The notes beneath the pieces were generated by a model, which worked only from the letters and a program-made list of their open reading frames with translations, searched no databases and had not been told where the DNA came from. Position numbers and translations under genes: made by a program. Shown here one piece after another: positions 44,799-54,169 of a stretch of 64,000 bases of DNA. The DNA lies in assembly GCF_014197055.1 (NCBI RefSeq), contig NZ_JACIEW010000002.1, forward strand, positions 372,001 to 436,000, written 5' to 3'. The DNA is from Devosia subaequoris (GTDB taxonomy: Bacteria > Pseudomonadota > Alphaproteobacteria > Rhizobiales > Devosiaceae). The number at the start of each line of letters is the position of its first letter. Within the stretch, counting starts at the first letter, position 1.

Positions 44799-46229
44799 CT
44801 AGGAGGCAACCATGATGTGGCGTACCTGCGTGTAGTCCATCAGAGACTGCATGGAGAGATCGGAGCCATAGCCCGAATTCTTCATGCCCCCATGGGGCAT
44901 TTCGGTGGCGAACACGCCGTGGGTGTTCACCCAGGTGATGCCGTATTGCAACGCATTGGCGATGTTCATCGCCTGCAAGCTGTCGCGCGACCACACCGAA
45001 GAAGCCAGACCGTATTCCGAGGTATTGGCCCATTCCAGCGCCGTGGCTGGTTCGTCGAATGCGGTGATGGTGAGCACCGGTCCAAACACTTCCTTCTGCA
45101 CGATTTCAGCCTCGATCGGCGCCGAGACCAGCGTTGGCTGGTAGTAATAGCCCGGCTGATCCGGTGTCGCGCCGCCAGCGACGATATCAGCGCCGTCGGC
45201 GCGTGCCCGCTCTACAAAACCGGCGACGCGGTCGCGCTGCGACCCGGTGATCAATGGGCCAAACTCGACATCATTGCGTTCGGGCGCGCCATAAACCAGA
45301 GAGTCGATCATTCCCGAGAGCTTGTCGGTCACCTCCTGGACGATGGACTTGTCAACAAAGATCCGGCAGGCCGCCGTACAGTCCTGCCCGGCATTGTAGA
45401 AGCTGGCTTCGCGCAGCGTTTCCACCAGCCTTTCGATATCCGCATCGGCACACACGATCAGCGGGGCCTTGCCACCCAGTTCAAGATGGGTGCGCTTGAT
45501 GCTTTCTCCAGCGGCAGCCTTTAGGACCGCGCGCCCGGTACGCACATCGCCTGTCAGCGAGATCATGCGCACCAGTGGATGGGTAATCAGTGTCTGGCCC
45601 ACTTCAGGGCCATCACCACACACCACATTGACGACGCCTGGCGGCAGGAATTCGGCCAGGATCGACGCCAGCAACAACAGGCTCAGCGGGGTGTTTTCCG
45701 ATGGCTTGATCACCACGGCATTGCCGGCGGCAACGGCTGGAGCGATTTTCCAAGCAGCCATCAGCAGTGGATAATTCCACGGGGCAATCGAGGCAATCAC
45801 GCCCAGCGGATCGCGGCGCATCATGCTGGTGTGCCGGCTCGAGCGGAAACCGTTCGCTGCTGTCCCCGGCACATTGCGCACCGCCGTGCCGAAGAACCGA
45901 AACACGTCGGCTACATTGGCCAGTTCGCCCGCCTGCACATAGCGCCAGGGTTTGCCGGCGTTGACCGATTCCACATCGGCCAGACTGTGCGAGCGCGCCT
46001 CAATGGCGTCAGCAATGCGCAGTAGTGCCAGACTGCGCTCCTTGGGCGTGGTCTGGCTCCATTTCGCGAAGGCTGCATGGGCGCTGGCAACAGCCGCATC
46101 GACCTGGGCGCGGTCCGCCGACGCGACTTCAGCGAGCACCTTGCCGGTCGCGGGTTCATGGCTCGCCAGCGCCGGGCCCTGCCCCTGAACGTAGTCGCCA
46201 TTGATAAAAAGGCGTGTTTCAAAACTCAT
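44799..46229 (-). CDS. Aldehyde dehydrogenase, probably 4-aminobutyraldehyde dehydrogenase
   Basis: A 476-residue NAD(P)-dependent ALDH. The catalytic Glu lies in HLELGGKAPLIV and the nucleophile Cys in NAGQDCTAACRIFV; the GQDCTAACR signature is typical of PatD/YdcW-type gamma-aminobutyraldehyde dehydrogenases that make GABA from 4-aminobutanal. NAD-binding segments IASIAPWNYPLLMAAWKIAP and ISLTGDVRTGR are present. Directly downstream of a polyamine-type ABC importer, it fits putrescine degradation. A betaine-aldehyde dehydrogenase-like specificity cannot be excluded. Confidence 0.85.
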   Translation of the reverse strand: MSFETRLFINGDYVQGQGPALASHEPATGKVLAEVASADRAQVDAAVASAHAAFAKWSQTTPKERSLALLRIADAIEARSHSLADVESVNAGKPWRYVQAGELANVADVFRFFGTAVRNVPGTAANGFRSSRHTSMMRRDPLGVIASIAPWNYPLLMAAWKIAPAVAAGNAVVIKPSENTPLSLLLLASILAEFLPPGVVNVVCGDGPEVGQTLITHPLVRMISLTGDVRTGRAVLKAAAGESIKRTHLELGGKAPLIVCADADIERLVETLREASFYNAGQDCTAACRIFVDKSIVQEVTDKLSGMIDSLVYGAPERNDVEFGPLITGSQRDRVAGFVERARADGADIVAGGATPDQPGYYYQPTLVSAPIEAEIVQKEVFGPVLTITAFDEPATALEWANTSEYGLASSVWSRDSLQAMNIANALQYGITWVNTHGVFATEMPHGGMKNSGYGSDLSMQSLMDYTQVRHIMVAS

Positions 46230-46251
46230 GATGCAAATTCCGATACAGGGG

Positions 46252-47295
46252 TCAGTCGGCGATCACGCGAATGCGTGCCGGATCAATGGTCAGCGCAATT
46301 TCCTGGCCATTGGCGAAGTCGAGATCATTGGCGGTCAGGGCGCGCAGCGGATGGCCCGCTAGTGTCATGACGTAGCGATTGCGCGCGCCCAGGAACACGC
46401 GGGTGCGCACCTTGGCTTTGGGGCCGGCGCCCTCTGCGCTCAGTGTCAGGTCTTCCTGTCGCAGCGCCAGGGTGGCCTTGCCGCGGATGGGCTCGTTGGG
46501 GTCAAGCACCAGCATCTGACCGTCCTCAAGCTTGGCCACCGGGCCCTTCGGGCCATCGGTGATTTCGGCGGGCACCAGATTGGCCGACCCGATGAAGTTC
46601 GAGGCAAAGCTGGTGGCGGGCTGGTTGTAAATCTCGTCTGGCGTGCCCTGTTGTTCCACTCGCCCCGCATTGAGCAGGACGATCCGATCCGACAGGCTCA
46701 GCGCCTCTTCCTGATCATGGGTCACAAAGATCGTCGTCAGACCCAGCCGCTGATGGATTTCGATCAGTTCCACCTGCATGTCTTCGCGCAGCCGAGCGTC
46801 GAGATTGCTCAATGGTTCATCGAGCAGCAGCACCTTGGGCTGGGAGACAATGGCGCGCGCCAGCGCCACACGCTGCTGCTGGCCGCCCGAGAGCTGGCGT
46901 GGCTTGCGCTCGCTCAAATGGCCCAACTGCACGGTCTCGAGCGCGGCGGCGACCTTTTCCTGCTGCTCCTCACGACTACCGATGCCGCGCATGCGCAGTG
47001 GGAACCGCACGTTCTCGCTGACGCTGAGATGCGGCAACAGCGCATAAGACTGAAACATCATTGCGATGTCGCGCTTTTCGGGTGGCAGGCTAGTGACGTC
47101 GCGGTCATCGATTTCGATGCCGCCAGCCGTGACGCTTTCCAGCCCGGCGACCATGCGCAGCAGTGTGGTCTTGCCACAGCCCGAGGAGCCCAGCAGCGAG
47201 ATGAACTCACCCGAGGCGATATCAAGCGAGATGCCATGCAGCACTTGGGTCTTGGCAAAGGATTTGCGGATATTGGTCAGTCGAACATTAGCCAT
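46252..47295 (-). CDS. Polyamine-type ABC transporter ATP-binding protein
   Basis: A 347-residue PotA/PotG-like ATPase. Walker A is LLGSSGCGKTTLLRMVAGLE, the Q-loop MMFQSYALLPHLSV, the signature LSGGQQQRVALARAI, Walker [14 protein letters not shown] and the H-loop FVTHDQEEAL. A C-terminal TOBE regulatory domain follows (GKATLALRQEDLTLSAEG). It abuts the permease gene (3-base gap) and the ALDH gene (22 bases), forming the end of the importer operon. Confidence 0.95.
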   Translation of the reverse strand: MANVRLTNIRKSFAKTQVLHGISLDIASGEFISLLGSSGCGKTTLLRMVAGLESVTAGGIEIDDRDVTSLPPEKRDIAMMFQSYALLPHLSVSENVRFPLRMRGIGSREEQQEKVAAALETVQLGHLSERKPRQLSGGQQQRVALARAIVSQPKVLLLDEPLSNLDARLREDMQVELIEIHQRLGLTTIFVTHDQEEALSLSDRIVLLNAGRVEQQGTPDEIYNQPATSFASNFIGSANLVPAEITDGPKGPVAKLEDGQMLVLDPNEPIRGKATLALRQEDLTLSAEGAGPKAKVRTRVFLGARNRYVMTLAGHPLRALTANDLDFANGQEIALTIDPARIRVIAD

Positions 47296-47298
47296 GGG

Positions 47299-48102
47299 TC
47301 AGGCGCTCGCGAAACGGGTGAGGCCCAGCATCCTGTCGATCACGAAGATCAGCACAATGGTCAAGGCAATCATGATGGTGGACACGGCGGCCACCGATGG
47401 GTCGGGCGAGAACTCCAGCTGGCTGTAGATCTGCACCGGTAGGGTCGTCAGCGTCGGCCCCCGCAGGAACAACGACAGCACTGCTTCGTCAAACGAGATA
47501 TTGAAGGCAAAGAACGCCCCGGCAGCCAGGCCCGGAAAACACTGGGGCACCACCACGAACCACAGCCGCTGCAGGCGGTTCGCACCCATGGTGCGTGCGG
47601 CCTCTTCGAGATAGGGGTCCGACTCCGCCAGCACCGCCAGCGTGGTACGCACCACATAGGGCAGCGCGATCGCCGTATGACTGAGCGCCAGCGTAAGCGG
47701 CGTGACCGGTCCGAACACCGAACTCCAGAACATCAGCATGCCGATGGCGTAGATAATGGTGGGCAGCACTAGCGGCGACAGGAATATCGTGGCCAGCGTA
47801 TCCGAGAACGGCAATTGCCGGCGATGAATGGCGATGGCCGCCGCACCGCCGATGGCCGTGGCCATCAGGGTGACCAGCAAGGCGATCTGGATGCTGATCC
47901 AGGCTGCGTTGAGATAGGCGTTGGACGACAACACTTCCTGATACCAGCGCAGGCTCAACCCATTGGGCGGGAACGCGATGAACTGGCTTTCCGATACTGA
48001 CACCCCGATCACTACGATCAGCGGCGCCAACAGAATGAGCGCGGTCAGCGCGACGAAGATAATACCGACTACATGCAGCCAGCCCGGAACAGCCCTAACC
48101 AT
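47299..48102 (-). CDS. ABC transporter permease (PotC/PotI-like)
   Basis: A 267-residue permease with six helices. Its EAA loop is YLEEAARTMGANRLQRLWFV, and the C-terminal region is FNISFDEAVLSLFLRGPTLT then LPVQIYSQLEFSPDPSVAAV, typical of PotC-type subunits. The start at 48102 overlaps the end of the partner permease by 8 bases; the longer frame upstream is out of family. It imports a polyamine or related cation with its neighbours. Confidence 0.94.
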   Translation of the reverse strand: MVRAVPGWLHVVGIIFVALTALILLAPLIVVIGVSVSESQFIAFPPNGLSLRWYQEVLSSNAYLNAAWISIQIALLVTLMATAIGGAAAIAIHRRQLPFSDTLATIFLSPLVLPTIIYAIGMLMFWSSVFGPVTPLTLALSHTAIALPYVVRTTLAVLAESDPYLEEAARTMGANRLQRLWFVVVPQCFPGLAAGAFFAFNISFDEAVLSLFLRGPTLTTLPVQIYSQLEFSPDPSVAAVSTIMIALTIVLIFVIDRMLGLTRFASA

Positions 48103-48916
48103 TCTTGGCCCCCGTGAGTTTGATATAGGGCACCAGCACCAGCAGGATGCCGACGAACAGGATGACGGCCTGCGCCGCTGCAAAGGGCCAGTCCGGCGTC
48201 GCCGTAACGGACTTGTAAATCGAGGCGGCCAAGACCTGAATGCGCGTGCCGCCGAGCAGGTTGGGGGTAACGAACGAGCTGGCCGACAGCGTAAAACATA
48301 GCAGCGATCCGGCAACAATACCGGGCAGGGCCAGCGGCAGCACCACCGTACGGATCGTCTGCAGGAAGGAGCACCCCATAGTACGCGCGGCCTCTTCGAG
48401 CCTCCCGTCGATGCGGGCGAGCACGCCCAGAATAGACAATGTCATGAACGGCAGCAGCACCTGCACCATGCCGATCACGATGGCGGCTTCGGTCTGCATC
48501 AGGGCGAAGGTGCGGCCCACCAGACCCATATCACGCAGAATTTCGGGGACTAAGCCGCTGCGGCTGAGCAATACCATCCAGCCAAAGGTGCGCACCACGA
48601 CGCTGGTCATCAGCGGCAAAATCACGATTACCACCAGCCACAACCGTAGCTTGGGACCCACCTTGGTCATGATATAGGCCAGTGGAAAACCGATCAACGC
48701 GCAGATCACGGTGATCAGCACCGATAGCCGCACGGTGCGCCACAGGATGTTGAGATAGTAGGGGTCGGACAGAAAACGCACGAAATGCGCTAGAGTAAAA
48801 CCTTCAGGCCCGGATATGCTCAGCAGCAACATCTGCGCAATGGGCAGGAAGAAGGCGAGCCCCAGCAGCAGAATTCCGGGCAAGGCCAGCATCAGGTTCT
48901 CTGTGCGGTCGTTCAT
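48095..48916 (-). CDS. ABC transporter permease (PotB/PotH-like)
   Basis: A 273-residue permease with six helices and the EAA loop RLEEAARTMGCSFLQTIRTV. SSFVTPNLLGGTRIQVLAAS, with the preceding LLCFTLSA, is characteristic of PotB/PotH subunits. The ATG at 48916 (MNDRTENLMLALPG) is preceded by AAGGAAG. It lies 299 bases after the substrate-binding protein gene and overlaps the second permease. Confidence 0.94.
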   Translation of the reverse strand: MNDRTENLMLALPGILLLGLAFFLPIAQMLLLSISGPEGFTLAHFVRFLSDPYYLNILWRTVRLSVLITVICALIGFPLAYIMTKVGPKLRLWLVVIVILPLMTSVVVRTFGWMVLLSRSGLVPEILRDMGLVGRTFALMQTEAAIVIGMVQVLLPFMTLSILGVLARIDGRLEEAARTMGCSFLQTIRTVVLPLALPGIVAGSLLCFTLSASSFVTPNLLGGTRIQVLAASIYKSVTATPDWPFAAAQAVILFVGILLVLVPYIKLTGAKNG

Positions 48917-49156
48917 GCGTTGCGTCTTCCTTGCTTCACGCAGCCCTAAAAAGTTGGGCATCCCATCTATGTGTAGACTTCATGGCGCGCGAGTCGAACC
49001 ATGAGATTGCGCCCTTTTGCTCAGGACGCCGCTAGGCCACAGATTGCTGAATAGGTCGTCTGTCCATCTTGGGCGGGAGAACTGCGCAGTTCGGGCGGCA
49101 AAGAAGTGGCGCCCGGAATGCTATCATGATTTTTCTGAGGGGCGGACGGCCCTGCC

Positions 49157-49190
49157 CTGTTCCGGCTTCACCCAGGGGCAAGTGGAACAG
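49157..49190 (-). repeat. Inverted repeat between the substrate-binding protein and permease genes
   Basis: CTGTTCC at 49157-49163 pairs with GGAACAG at 49184-49190 around a 20-base loop containing CCCAGGGG. It lies 26 bases past the substrate-binding protein stop. In importer operons such hairpins often protect the upstream binding-protein mRNA. The rest of the 299-base spacer shows nothing recognisable. Confidence 0.4.
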
Positions 49191-49215
49191 AGCAGCGCCT
49201 TGCAAATCGGCCGCC

Positions 49216-50250
49216 TTAGCGAGCGATCGTCTTGTTCCACTCTTCAACCCACGCGGCACGATTGGCTTCAATCACGGCTGGGTCAAAGCGGATCAGACCG
49301 GCAACACCTTCTTCGCCATAGGCGACGTCAGCAGCGATCTCAGCGTCCAGTTCAGCCTTGGAATTGGTGGGCGAGTAGCGCAGAGCCTCAGCAAAGCACT
49401 CCTGTGCCTCTGGCGAGATGGACATGTCGATGAACTTCAGCGCCAGGTCGGTATTGGGACGGCCGGCCACGACATTGGCGGTGATGTAGCTGGCTGGTGT
49501 GCCTTCAGCGCCCTGTGCGAAGCCCGATGGCAGGCCGGCCTTGCGCAGCGTGAACGCGTAGTCCGAAGCATAAGGAGCGATCCACGCGTCATTCTGCGCG
49601 AATTCCTGCTGGATTTCGGGCGAGGTCGACACGATCAGCGCGCCGGCGTCGAGCAACTTGGCAACCGCATCAAGGCCGGGCTGGATGTTGTCCAGATCGC
49701 CGCCCTGTGACTGGTTCAGCATCAGGAAGCCGAGCATGCCATAGCCATTGGAGATGTCGGTGAGAACCAGATGTTCGCTGTATTCTGGATTGAGCAGATC
49801 GGCCCACTGGGTCGGCGCCGGCGAGACAGCGTCGGTGTTGTAGATCAGGCCGATGGCCGCGATCGAATAGGCTGGACCTTCACCCTTGGCCAGATTGGCC
49901 TTGGCGAAGTCATATAAGTCTGCTGCATTGGTCAGGCTTGCCGCGTCGATTGGTGCCAGCAGCCCCTCAGCTGCGCCAACGATTTCCTGGCCACCCGAGA
50001 AGTGGATCACGTCAAACTGCGGCGCATCCTTCTGGGCGCGCAACTGGGCAAAGGCATCTGCCGAGTAAGCGGTGACAACATTGACGCTCACACCGGTTTC
50101 TTCTTCGAACGGGGTGATGATGCAGGCGCGATGGGCCGTCTCATAGGCGCCACCGAACGAATTGATCGTAAAGGTGGTGTCCTGCGCGAAGGCGGTGGTG
50201 CCGAGCAGAACCGAAAGGCTCAGAGCGGTTGTACCGAAAATAGCTTTCAT
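49216..50250 (-). CDS. Polyamine-type ABC transporter substrate-binding protein
   Basis: A 344-residue periplasmic protein with a signal peptide (MKAIFGTTALSLSVLLGTTA then FAQ). The mature N-terminus INSFGGAYETAHRACIITPF and the segments FDVIHFSGGQEIV and IYNTDAVSPAPTQWADLLNP resemble PotD/PotF-like family 1 binding proteins. The C-terminus has AECFAEALRYSPTNSKAEL-type sequence. The AAGGGAGAC site precedes the ATG. Putrescine, spermidine, GABA or a related amine are candidate ligands. Confidence 0.92.
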   Translation of the reverse strand: MKAIFGTTALSLSVLLGTTAFAQDTTFTINSFGGAYETAHRACIITPFEEETGVSVNVVTAYSADAFAQLRAQKDAPQFDVIHFSGGQEIVGAAEGLLAPIDAASLTNAADLYDFAKANLAKGEGPAYSIAAIGLIYNTDAVSPAPTQWADLLNPEYSEHLVLTDISNGYGMLGFLMLNQSQGGDLDNIQPGLDAVAKLLDAGALIVSTSPEIQQEFAQNDAWIAPYASDYAFTLRKAGLPSGFAQGAEGTPASYITANVVAGRPNTDLALKFIDMSISPEAQECFAEALRYSPTNSKAELDAEIAADVAYGEEGVAGLIRFDPAVIEANRAAWVEEWNKTIAR

Positions 50251-50418
50251 TGGTCGTCTCCCTTGCTGAATTGATGGCGACAGCGCCAGTACTGCGAGTG
50301 TCCGGCGCTGGAGTGGACCTCATCCCGGGTCTGTCGAGAGACGAGGTCATTGTATTGTGGCCCGAAGAGGCGACCGGTGAAGCAACAGCCGCCACCCAGT
50401 CAATTTGGGCCAGCGTCT

Positions 50419-50892
50419 CTACAGGCGACCCAGCTCAACGGTCTTGGCGCCTTCGATCCGGATCAGGCGGCACTGCTCCGCCACAGCATCCAGATTTTCG
50501 GTCATCTTGCCGATATAAGTGCAGGGAATCCAACCCGTGGGGCCAAAGGTGCGGCCGCCAACGCCGTAGAACATACCAATTTCCCAGAACTCGCTGGGGT
50601 CAATCTTGAAGAAGTTCTTGGGCTGATAGAACCACAGCAGTTCGCCCGGCTCGGGCAGCACTGTCTGGTTTTCCGGCGGCAGGGCGGTTGGATCGAAAGT
50701 GCGGTGGGTCTCAGGCAGGCCCATCATGATTTCGGGACCCGAAAAGATGGCGTGGGTCGCATCCCACTGGATCGGCGTTTCCAGCGCGTTCCACAGGGCT
50801 TCACAGGTCTTGGGCGCGTTATCCCAATAAAGCGTGATGATACCTTGAACGTTGGCCTTGACGAATTTGAGATAGAATTTCTTGTCGGTCAT
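50419..50892 (-). CDS. DUF3830 (cyclophilin-like) protein
   Basis: A 157-residue protein starting at the ATG at 50892 (MTDKKFYLKFVKANVQGIIT). The pattern LYWDNAPKTCEALWNALETP, then WDATHAIFSGPEIM, PGELLWFYQPKNFFKIDP, and FYGVGGRTFGPTGWIPCTYI resembles DUF3830/cyclophilin-like proteins of unknown function. It lies between the PuuD-like and binding-protein genes on the same strand and is presumably part of the polyamine operon. The role there is unknown; no peptidyl-prolyl isomerase active site is evident. Confidence 0.72.
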   Translation of the reverse strand: MTDKKFYLKFVKANVQGIITLYWDNAPKTCEALWNALETPIQWDATHAIFSGPEIMMGLPETHRTFDPTALPPENQTVLPEPGELLWFYQPKNFFKIDPSEFWEIGMFYGVGGRTFGPTGWIPCTYIGKMTENLDAVAEQCRLIRIEGAKTVELGRL

Positions 50893-50981
50893 GGATCGCC
50901 TAAGTTGGTTTACGCCAATAATCAAAGGCCTTTCAGCGCCGCTGTCCAATTCCTAATCAATATTCACCCTATAATGAATTC

Positions 50982-51734
50982 TTATCGCATTGCGTCGCCG
51001 CGCGTGATTTCGCCCAGCGCCTGCCAGAACGCCAGATCGTGCGACCGGGTCTCTGGTCGCCACTCCGGATGCCATTGCACCGCCAGGATTTTCGCCAGTC
51101 CCTGGACCGAGGAAACCGCTTCCACTACGCCATCTTTAGCACGCGCATTTACCACCAGTCCGGCGCCCAGTGTCCCGATCGTCTGGAAGTGAACGCTGTT
51201 GATGGTGAGCTTCGGCTCGCCAGTAATCGCAGCTAAGGGCGTGTCCGCCACCACGTCAATGGGGTGGCTATGGCCAAACATCTGCTCAAGCGGCGCATCG
51301 TCGGGCGCATGATGCGGCAATTCCGGCGGCTCTGCGCCGTCCCGCTGGTCCACCAGGGTACCGCCCAGAGCCACATTGATTTCCTGCAGTCCCCGGCAAA
51401 TCCCGAACACCGGTTTGCTCGCCGCTACCGCTGCCTTGATCAGCAAGGCCGACATCGTGTCACGTCCCGGATCGTAGGGCGCGCGCCCACTGGCGGCCCC
51501 ATAGTGGTGCGGTTCAATATTGGAGTTGCTGCCGGTCAGCAGAATGGCGTCGAGCCGCGCAAGCATGGCGTCCGCATCGTCTCGCGTCGTGATGGCAGGG
51601 CAGATCAGTGGCACCGCATCAGCATGCTTGGTGAGGGCATCCACATAGCGGGTTTTGACGATATAGGCGTCTTCGCCCTCGACGGTACGGGTGCAGGAAA
51701 TGACCCCGATAACAGGTTTGCGGGTGCTGGGCAT
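50982..51734 (-). CDS. PuuD-like gamma-glutamyl-GABA hydrolase (class I glutamine amidotransferase fold)
   Basis: A 250-residue protein with the GATase1 triad: nucleophile Cys in PVFGICRGLQEINVALGGTL, and His/Glu in ILAVQWHPEWRPE. SNIEPHHYG and DPGRDTMSALLIKAAVA match PuuD-type hydrolases, which release GABA from gamma-glutamyl-GABA. The start at 51734 (MPSTRKPVIGVISC) is in family register. The operon partners (ABC importer, aminobutyraldehyde dehydrogenase) agree with putrescine degradation, though glutamylputrescine synthetase and oxidase are not in the window. Confidence 0.85.
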   Translation of the reverse strand: MPSTRKPVIGVISCTRTVEGEDAYIVKTRYVDALTKHADAVPLICPAITTRDDADAMLARLDAILLTGSNSNIEPHHYGAASGRAPYDPGRDTMSALLIKAAVAASKPVFGICRGLQEINVALGGTLVDQRDGAEPPELPHHAPDDAPLEQMFGHSHPIDVVADTPLAAITGEPKLTINSVHFQTIGTLGAGLVVNARAKDGVVEAVSSVQGLAKILAVQWHPEWRPETRSHDLAFWQALGEITRGDAMR

Positions 51735-51877
51735 AATGGGACGGGTGTTGTTGACAAAGGACCCCTTTAAAGTCGGGTTGCTCCCCTGTCGCGTCAAGCA
51801 GGACAATTGTCGAAAACGCTCTAGACAGCGGCGCTGCGCGGCCCAAAATCATGCGCGCTCGCGTAGGTGCGCAACGC

Positions 51878-52771
51878 TCACTCACGCGGCAGGTTGTCCT
51901 CAAGCCAACGCTCGAACCGGGTCAGCATGGGGTCCCCCTGACGCTGCGGTGCCGCCAGCAGATAATAGCCGCCCAGTTGCACTTTGCTGTCCAGGATTTC
52001 CACCAGCCTGCCATCGTCGATCTCGCTGCCAGCCGTTAGTCGGGTCACCAGCGCAATACCTTGGCCCGCCAGTGCAGCGTCAAAGCCCAGATTGGCGTCC
52101 CACAGGCGCGGCCCGCGCAATTGCGCGCTTAGCCTAGTGCCCATCGCCTCAAACCAGTCCGTCCATTGCTGGCGGCTTTCCTCATGGATCAGCGGGGCCT
52201 GTGCCAGGGCCAAGAGATCCGCTGGTGCGCCATTGCTGGCAATCCATGCCGGACTGGCGACCGGAAACATGCGCGGCAGAATCAGTCGCCGGGCGCCAGT
52301 CGGCAGGTCCTCAAAACGGCCAAACCCGATCATGAGATCGGCCTCGTGCGCGGCAAAGTCGGGCAGGCGATCAATCGCCCGCAGACTGATCTCGACCGAT
52401 CCCATTGCCGCTTCGATATCCGACAGGCGCGGCGTCAACCAGCGGGTGGCCAGTCCCGGCATGCACCAGATACGCAGACCGGCGCGCGGCGAGGCGGGGC
52501 GCAACTCAGCCGTGGTATTGTCAATGATCCGGAAGGCGCGGGTAACCGATGCGAACAGCGTTTCACCAGCTGCTGTCAACGCTACCCCGCGCGGCGTCGC
52601 CGTCACCAGTTTCTGGCCCATCCAATGCTCGAGATTGCGCACATGGCGGCTGACCACCGTGTGGCTGACTCCAATATCGTCCGCTGCCTTACGCATGCTA
52701 CCCATCCGCGCCACCGCTTCGAAGGCGCGCAGCATGATCAATGGGGGGAGGTTGAATCCGTCAACATTCAT
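51878..52771 (-). CDS. LysR-family regulator (GcvA-like)
   Basis: A 297-residue LTTR. The HTH is PLIMLRAFEAVARMGSMRKA, ADDIGVSHTVVSRHVRNLEH, and the effector region includes GLRIWCMPGLATRWLTPRLS, a GcvA/AmpR-subgroup feature, and GIALVTRLTAGSEIDDGRL. It sits between the PuuD-like operon and the divergent gabT-gabD genes (105 bases from gabT), so it could control either side. Confidence 0.92.
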   Translation of the reverse strand: MNVDGFNLPPLIMLRAFEAVARMGSMRKAADDIGVSHTVVSRHVRNLEHWMGQKLVTATPRGVALTAAGETLFASVTRAFRIIDNTTAELRPASPRAGLRIWCMPGLATRWLTPRLSDIEAAMGSVEISLRAIDRLPDFAAHEADLMIGFGRFEDLPTGARRLILPRMFPVASPAWIASNGAPADLLALAQAPLIHEESRQQWTDWFEAMGTRLSAQLRGPRLWDANLGFDAALAGQGIALVTRLTAGSEIDDGRLVEILDSKVQLGGYYLLAAPQRQGDPMLTRFERWLEDNLPRE

Positions 52772-52876
52772 GAGTGGAAGCTCTAATGCACCACTGTATG
52801 CAAATCAATCTGCTACGGGTGTGAAGCAGCGCACGGTAACAATGGGGGACCAGATCCTGCTCCCAGAGTGCGTCCC

Positions 52877-54154
52877 ATGTCTCACAATTCCGATCTCCGT
52901 GACCGTCACATTGTCGCCATCCCGCGCGGGCTCGCCAGTGCCTTCCCGGTCTATGCCCAGCGCGCTGAAAATTCGGAAATCTGGGACATTGACGGCAATC
53001 GCTATATCGATTTTGCGGGGGGTATCGCGGTGCTCAATACGGGTCACCGTCACCCCAAGGTGATGGCGGCGGTGCGCGATCAACTCGATCACTTCACCCA
53101 CACTGCGTTCCAGATCTTGCCCTACGAACCCTATGTGGCGCTGTGCGAGCGGCTCAATGGGTTGGCACCGTTCAGCGCACCAGCCAAGTCAGTGCTGTTT
53201 TCCACCGGAGCCGAGGCCGTTGAGAACGCCATCAAGATTGCCCGGGCTTCCACCGGACGGCCCGGCGTGATCGCCTTTAGCGGTGGTTTTCATGGTCGTA
53301 CCACGCTGACCATGGCGCTAACTGGCAAGGTCGCCCCCTACAAGGTTAAATTCGGTGTCGCGCCACCAGCCATTTACCACGTGCCGTTCCCAGCACCGAG
53401 CCATGGTGTCAGTGTAGCTGACACGCTGCGCGCGCTCGACACATTGTTTAGGGCCGACATCGCGCCCACTGATGTGGCCGCCATCATTATCGAGCCTGTA
53501 CAGGGTGAAGGGGGATTCCTGCCTGCCCCGACCGAACTGCTGCAGGCATTGCGCCAGACCTGCGACACCCATGGCATCGTGCTGATCGCCGATGAAGTCC
53601 AGACCGGCTTTGCCCGCACTGGCAAGATGTTCGGCATCGAGCATTCCGGGGTGGAACCCGATCTGCTGACCGTCGCCAAATCCCTGGCGGGTGGGTTTCC
53701 CCTCTCGGGCGTCATCGGGCGGGCTGACATCATGGATGCCGCCGAACCCGGTGGCTTGGGCGGCACCTATGCCGGCAGCCCCATGGCCTGTGCCGCCGCG
53801 CTGGCTGTGCTCGATGTGATTGGCGAAGAAGGCCTGCCGTCCCGCGCCGATGCGCTTGGTGCCACCATCCGTGGCGCGCTGGAAGAGCTGGCTCTTCGCA
53901 ATGACGGCGTGCCCATTTCGGCTATTCGCGGCCCCGGGGCCATGATTGCTTTTGATATCGTCACCGACAGTGGCGAACCCGATGCGGCAACCACCAAACG
54001 CGTCATTCAGACAGCGCTGGCCGATGGGCTCGTGCTGCTCTCGTGCGGTATCTACAGCAACACCATCCGCATTCTCTGCCCACTGACCATCTCCGATGCA
54101 CTGCTCGAAGAAGGGCTCGCCAAGCTCGGTCGCGCTCTTGTTGCAACGCACTAG
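52877..54154 (+). CDS. gabT: 4-aminobutyrate aminotransferase
   Basis: A 425-residue class III PLP aminotransferase converting GABA and 2-oxoglutarate into succinate semialdehyde and glutamate. IWDIDGNRYIDFAGGIAVLN, the cofactor segment VLFSTGAEAVENAIKIARAS, IIIEPVQGEGGFLPAP, LIADEVQTGFARTGKMF and the Schiff-base Lys in LTVAKSLAGGFPLSGVIG are all present. The ATG at 52877 is chosen over the GTG at 52868. gabD follows after 15 bases, and the two form an operon. Confidence 0.94.
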   Translation: MSHNSDLRDRHIVAIPRGLASAFPVYAQRAENSEIWDIDGNRYIDFAGGIAVLNTGHRHPKVMAAVRDQLDHFTHTAFQILPYEPYVALCERLNGLAPFSAPAKSVLFSTGAEAVENAIKIARASTGRPGVIAFSGGFHGRTTLTMALTGKVAPYKVKFGVAPPAIYHVPFPAPSHGVSVADTLRALDTLFRADIAPTDVAAIIIEPVQGEGGFLPAPTELLQALRQTCDTHGIVLIADEVQTGFARTGKMFGIEHSGVEPDLLTVAKSLAGGFPLSGVIGRADIMDAAEPGGLGGTYAGSPMACAAALAVLDVIGEEGLPSRADALGATIRGALEELALRNDGVPISAIRGPGAMIAFDIVTDSGEPDAATTKRVIQTALADGLVLLSCGIYSNTIRILCPLTISDALLEEGLAKLGRALVATH

Positions 54155-54169
54155 GTTCAGGAACCAAAT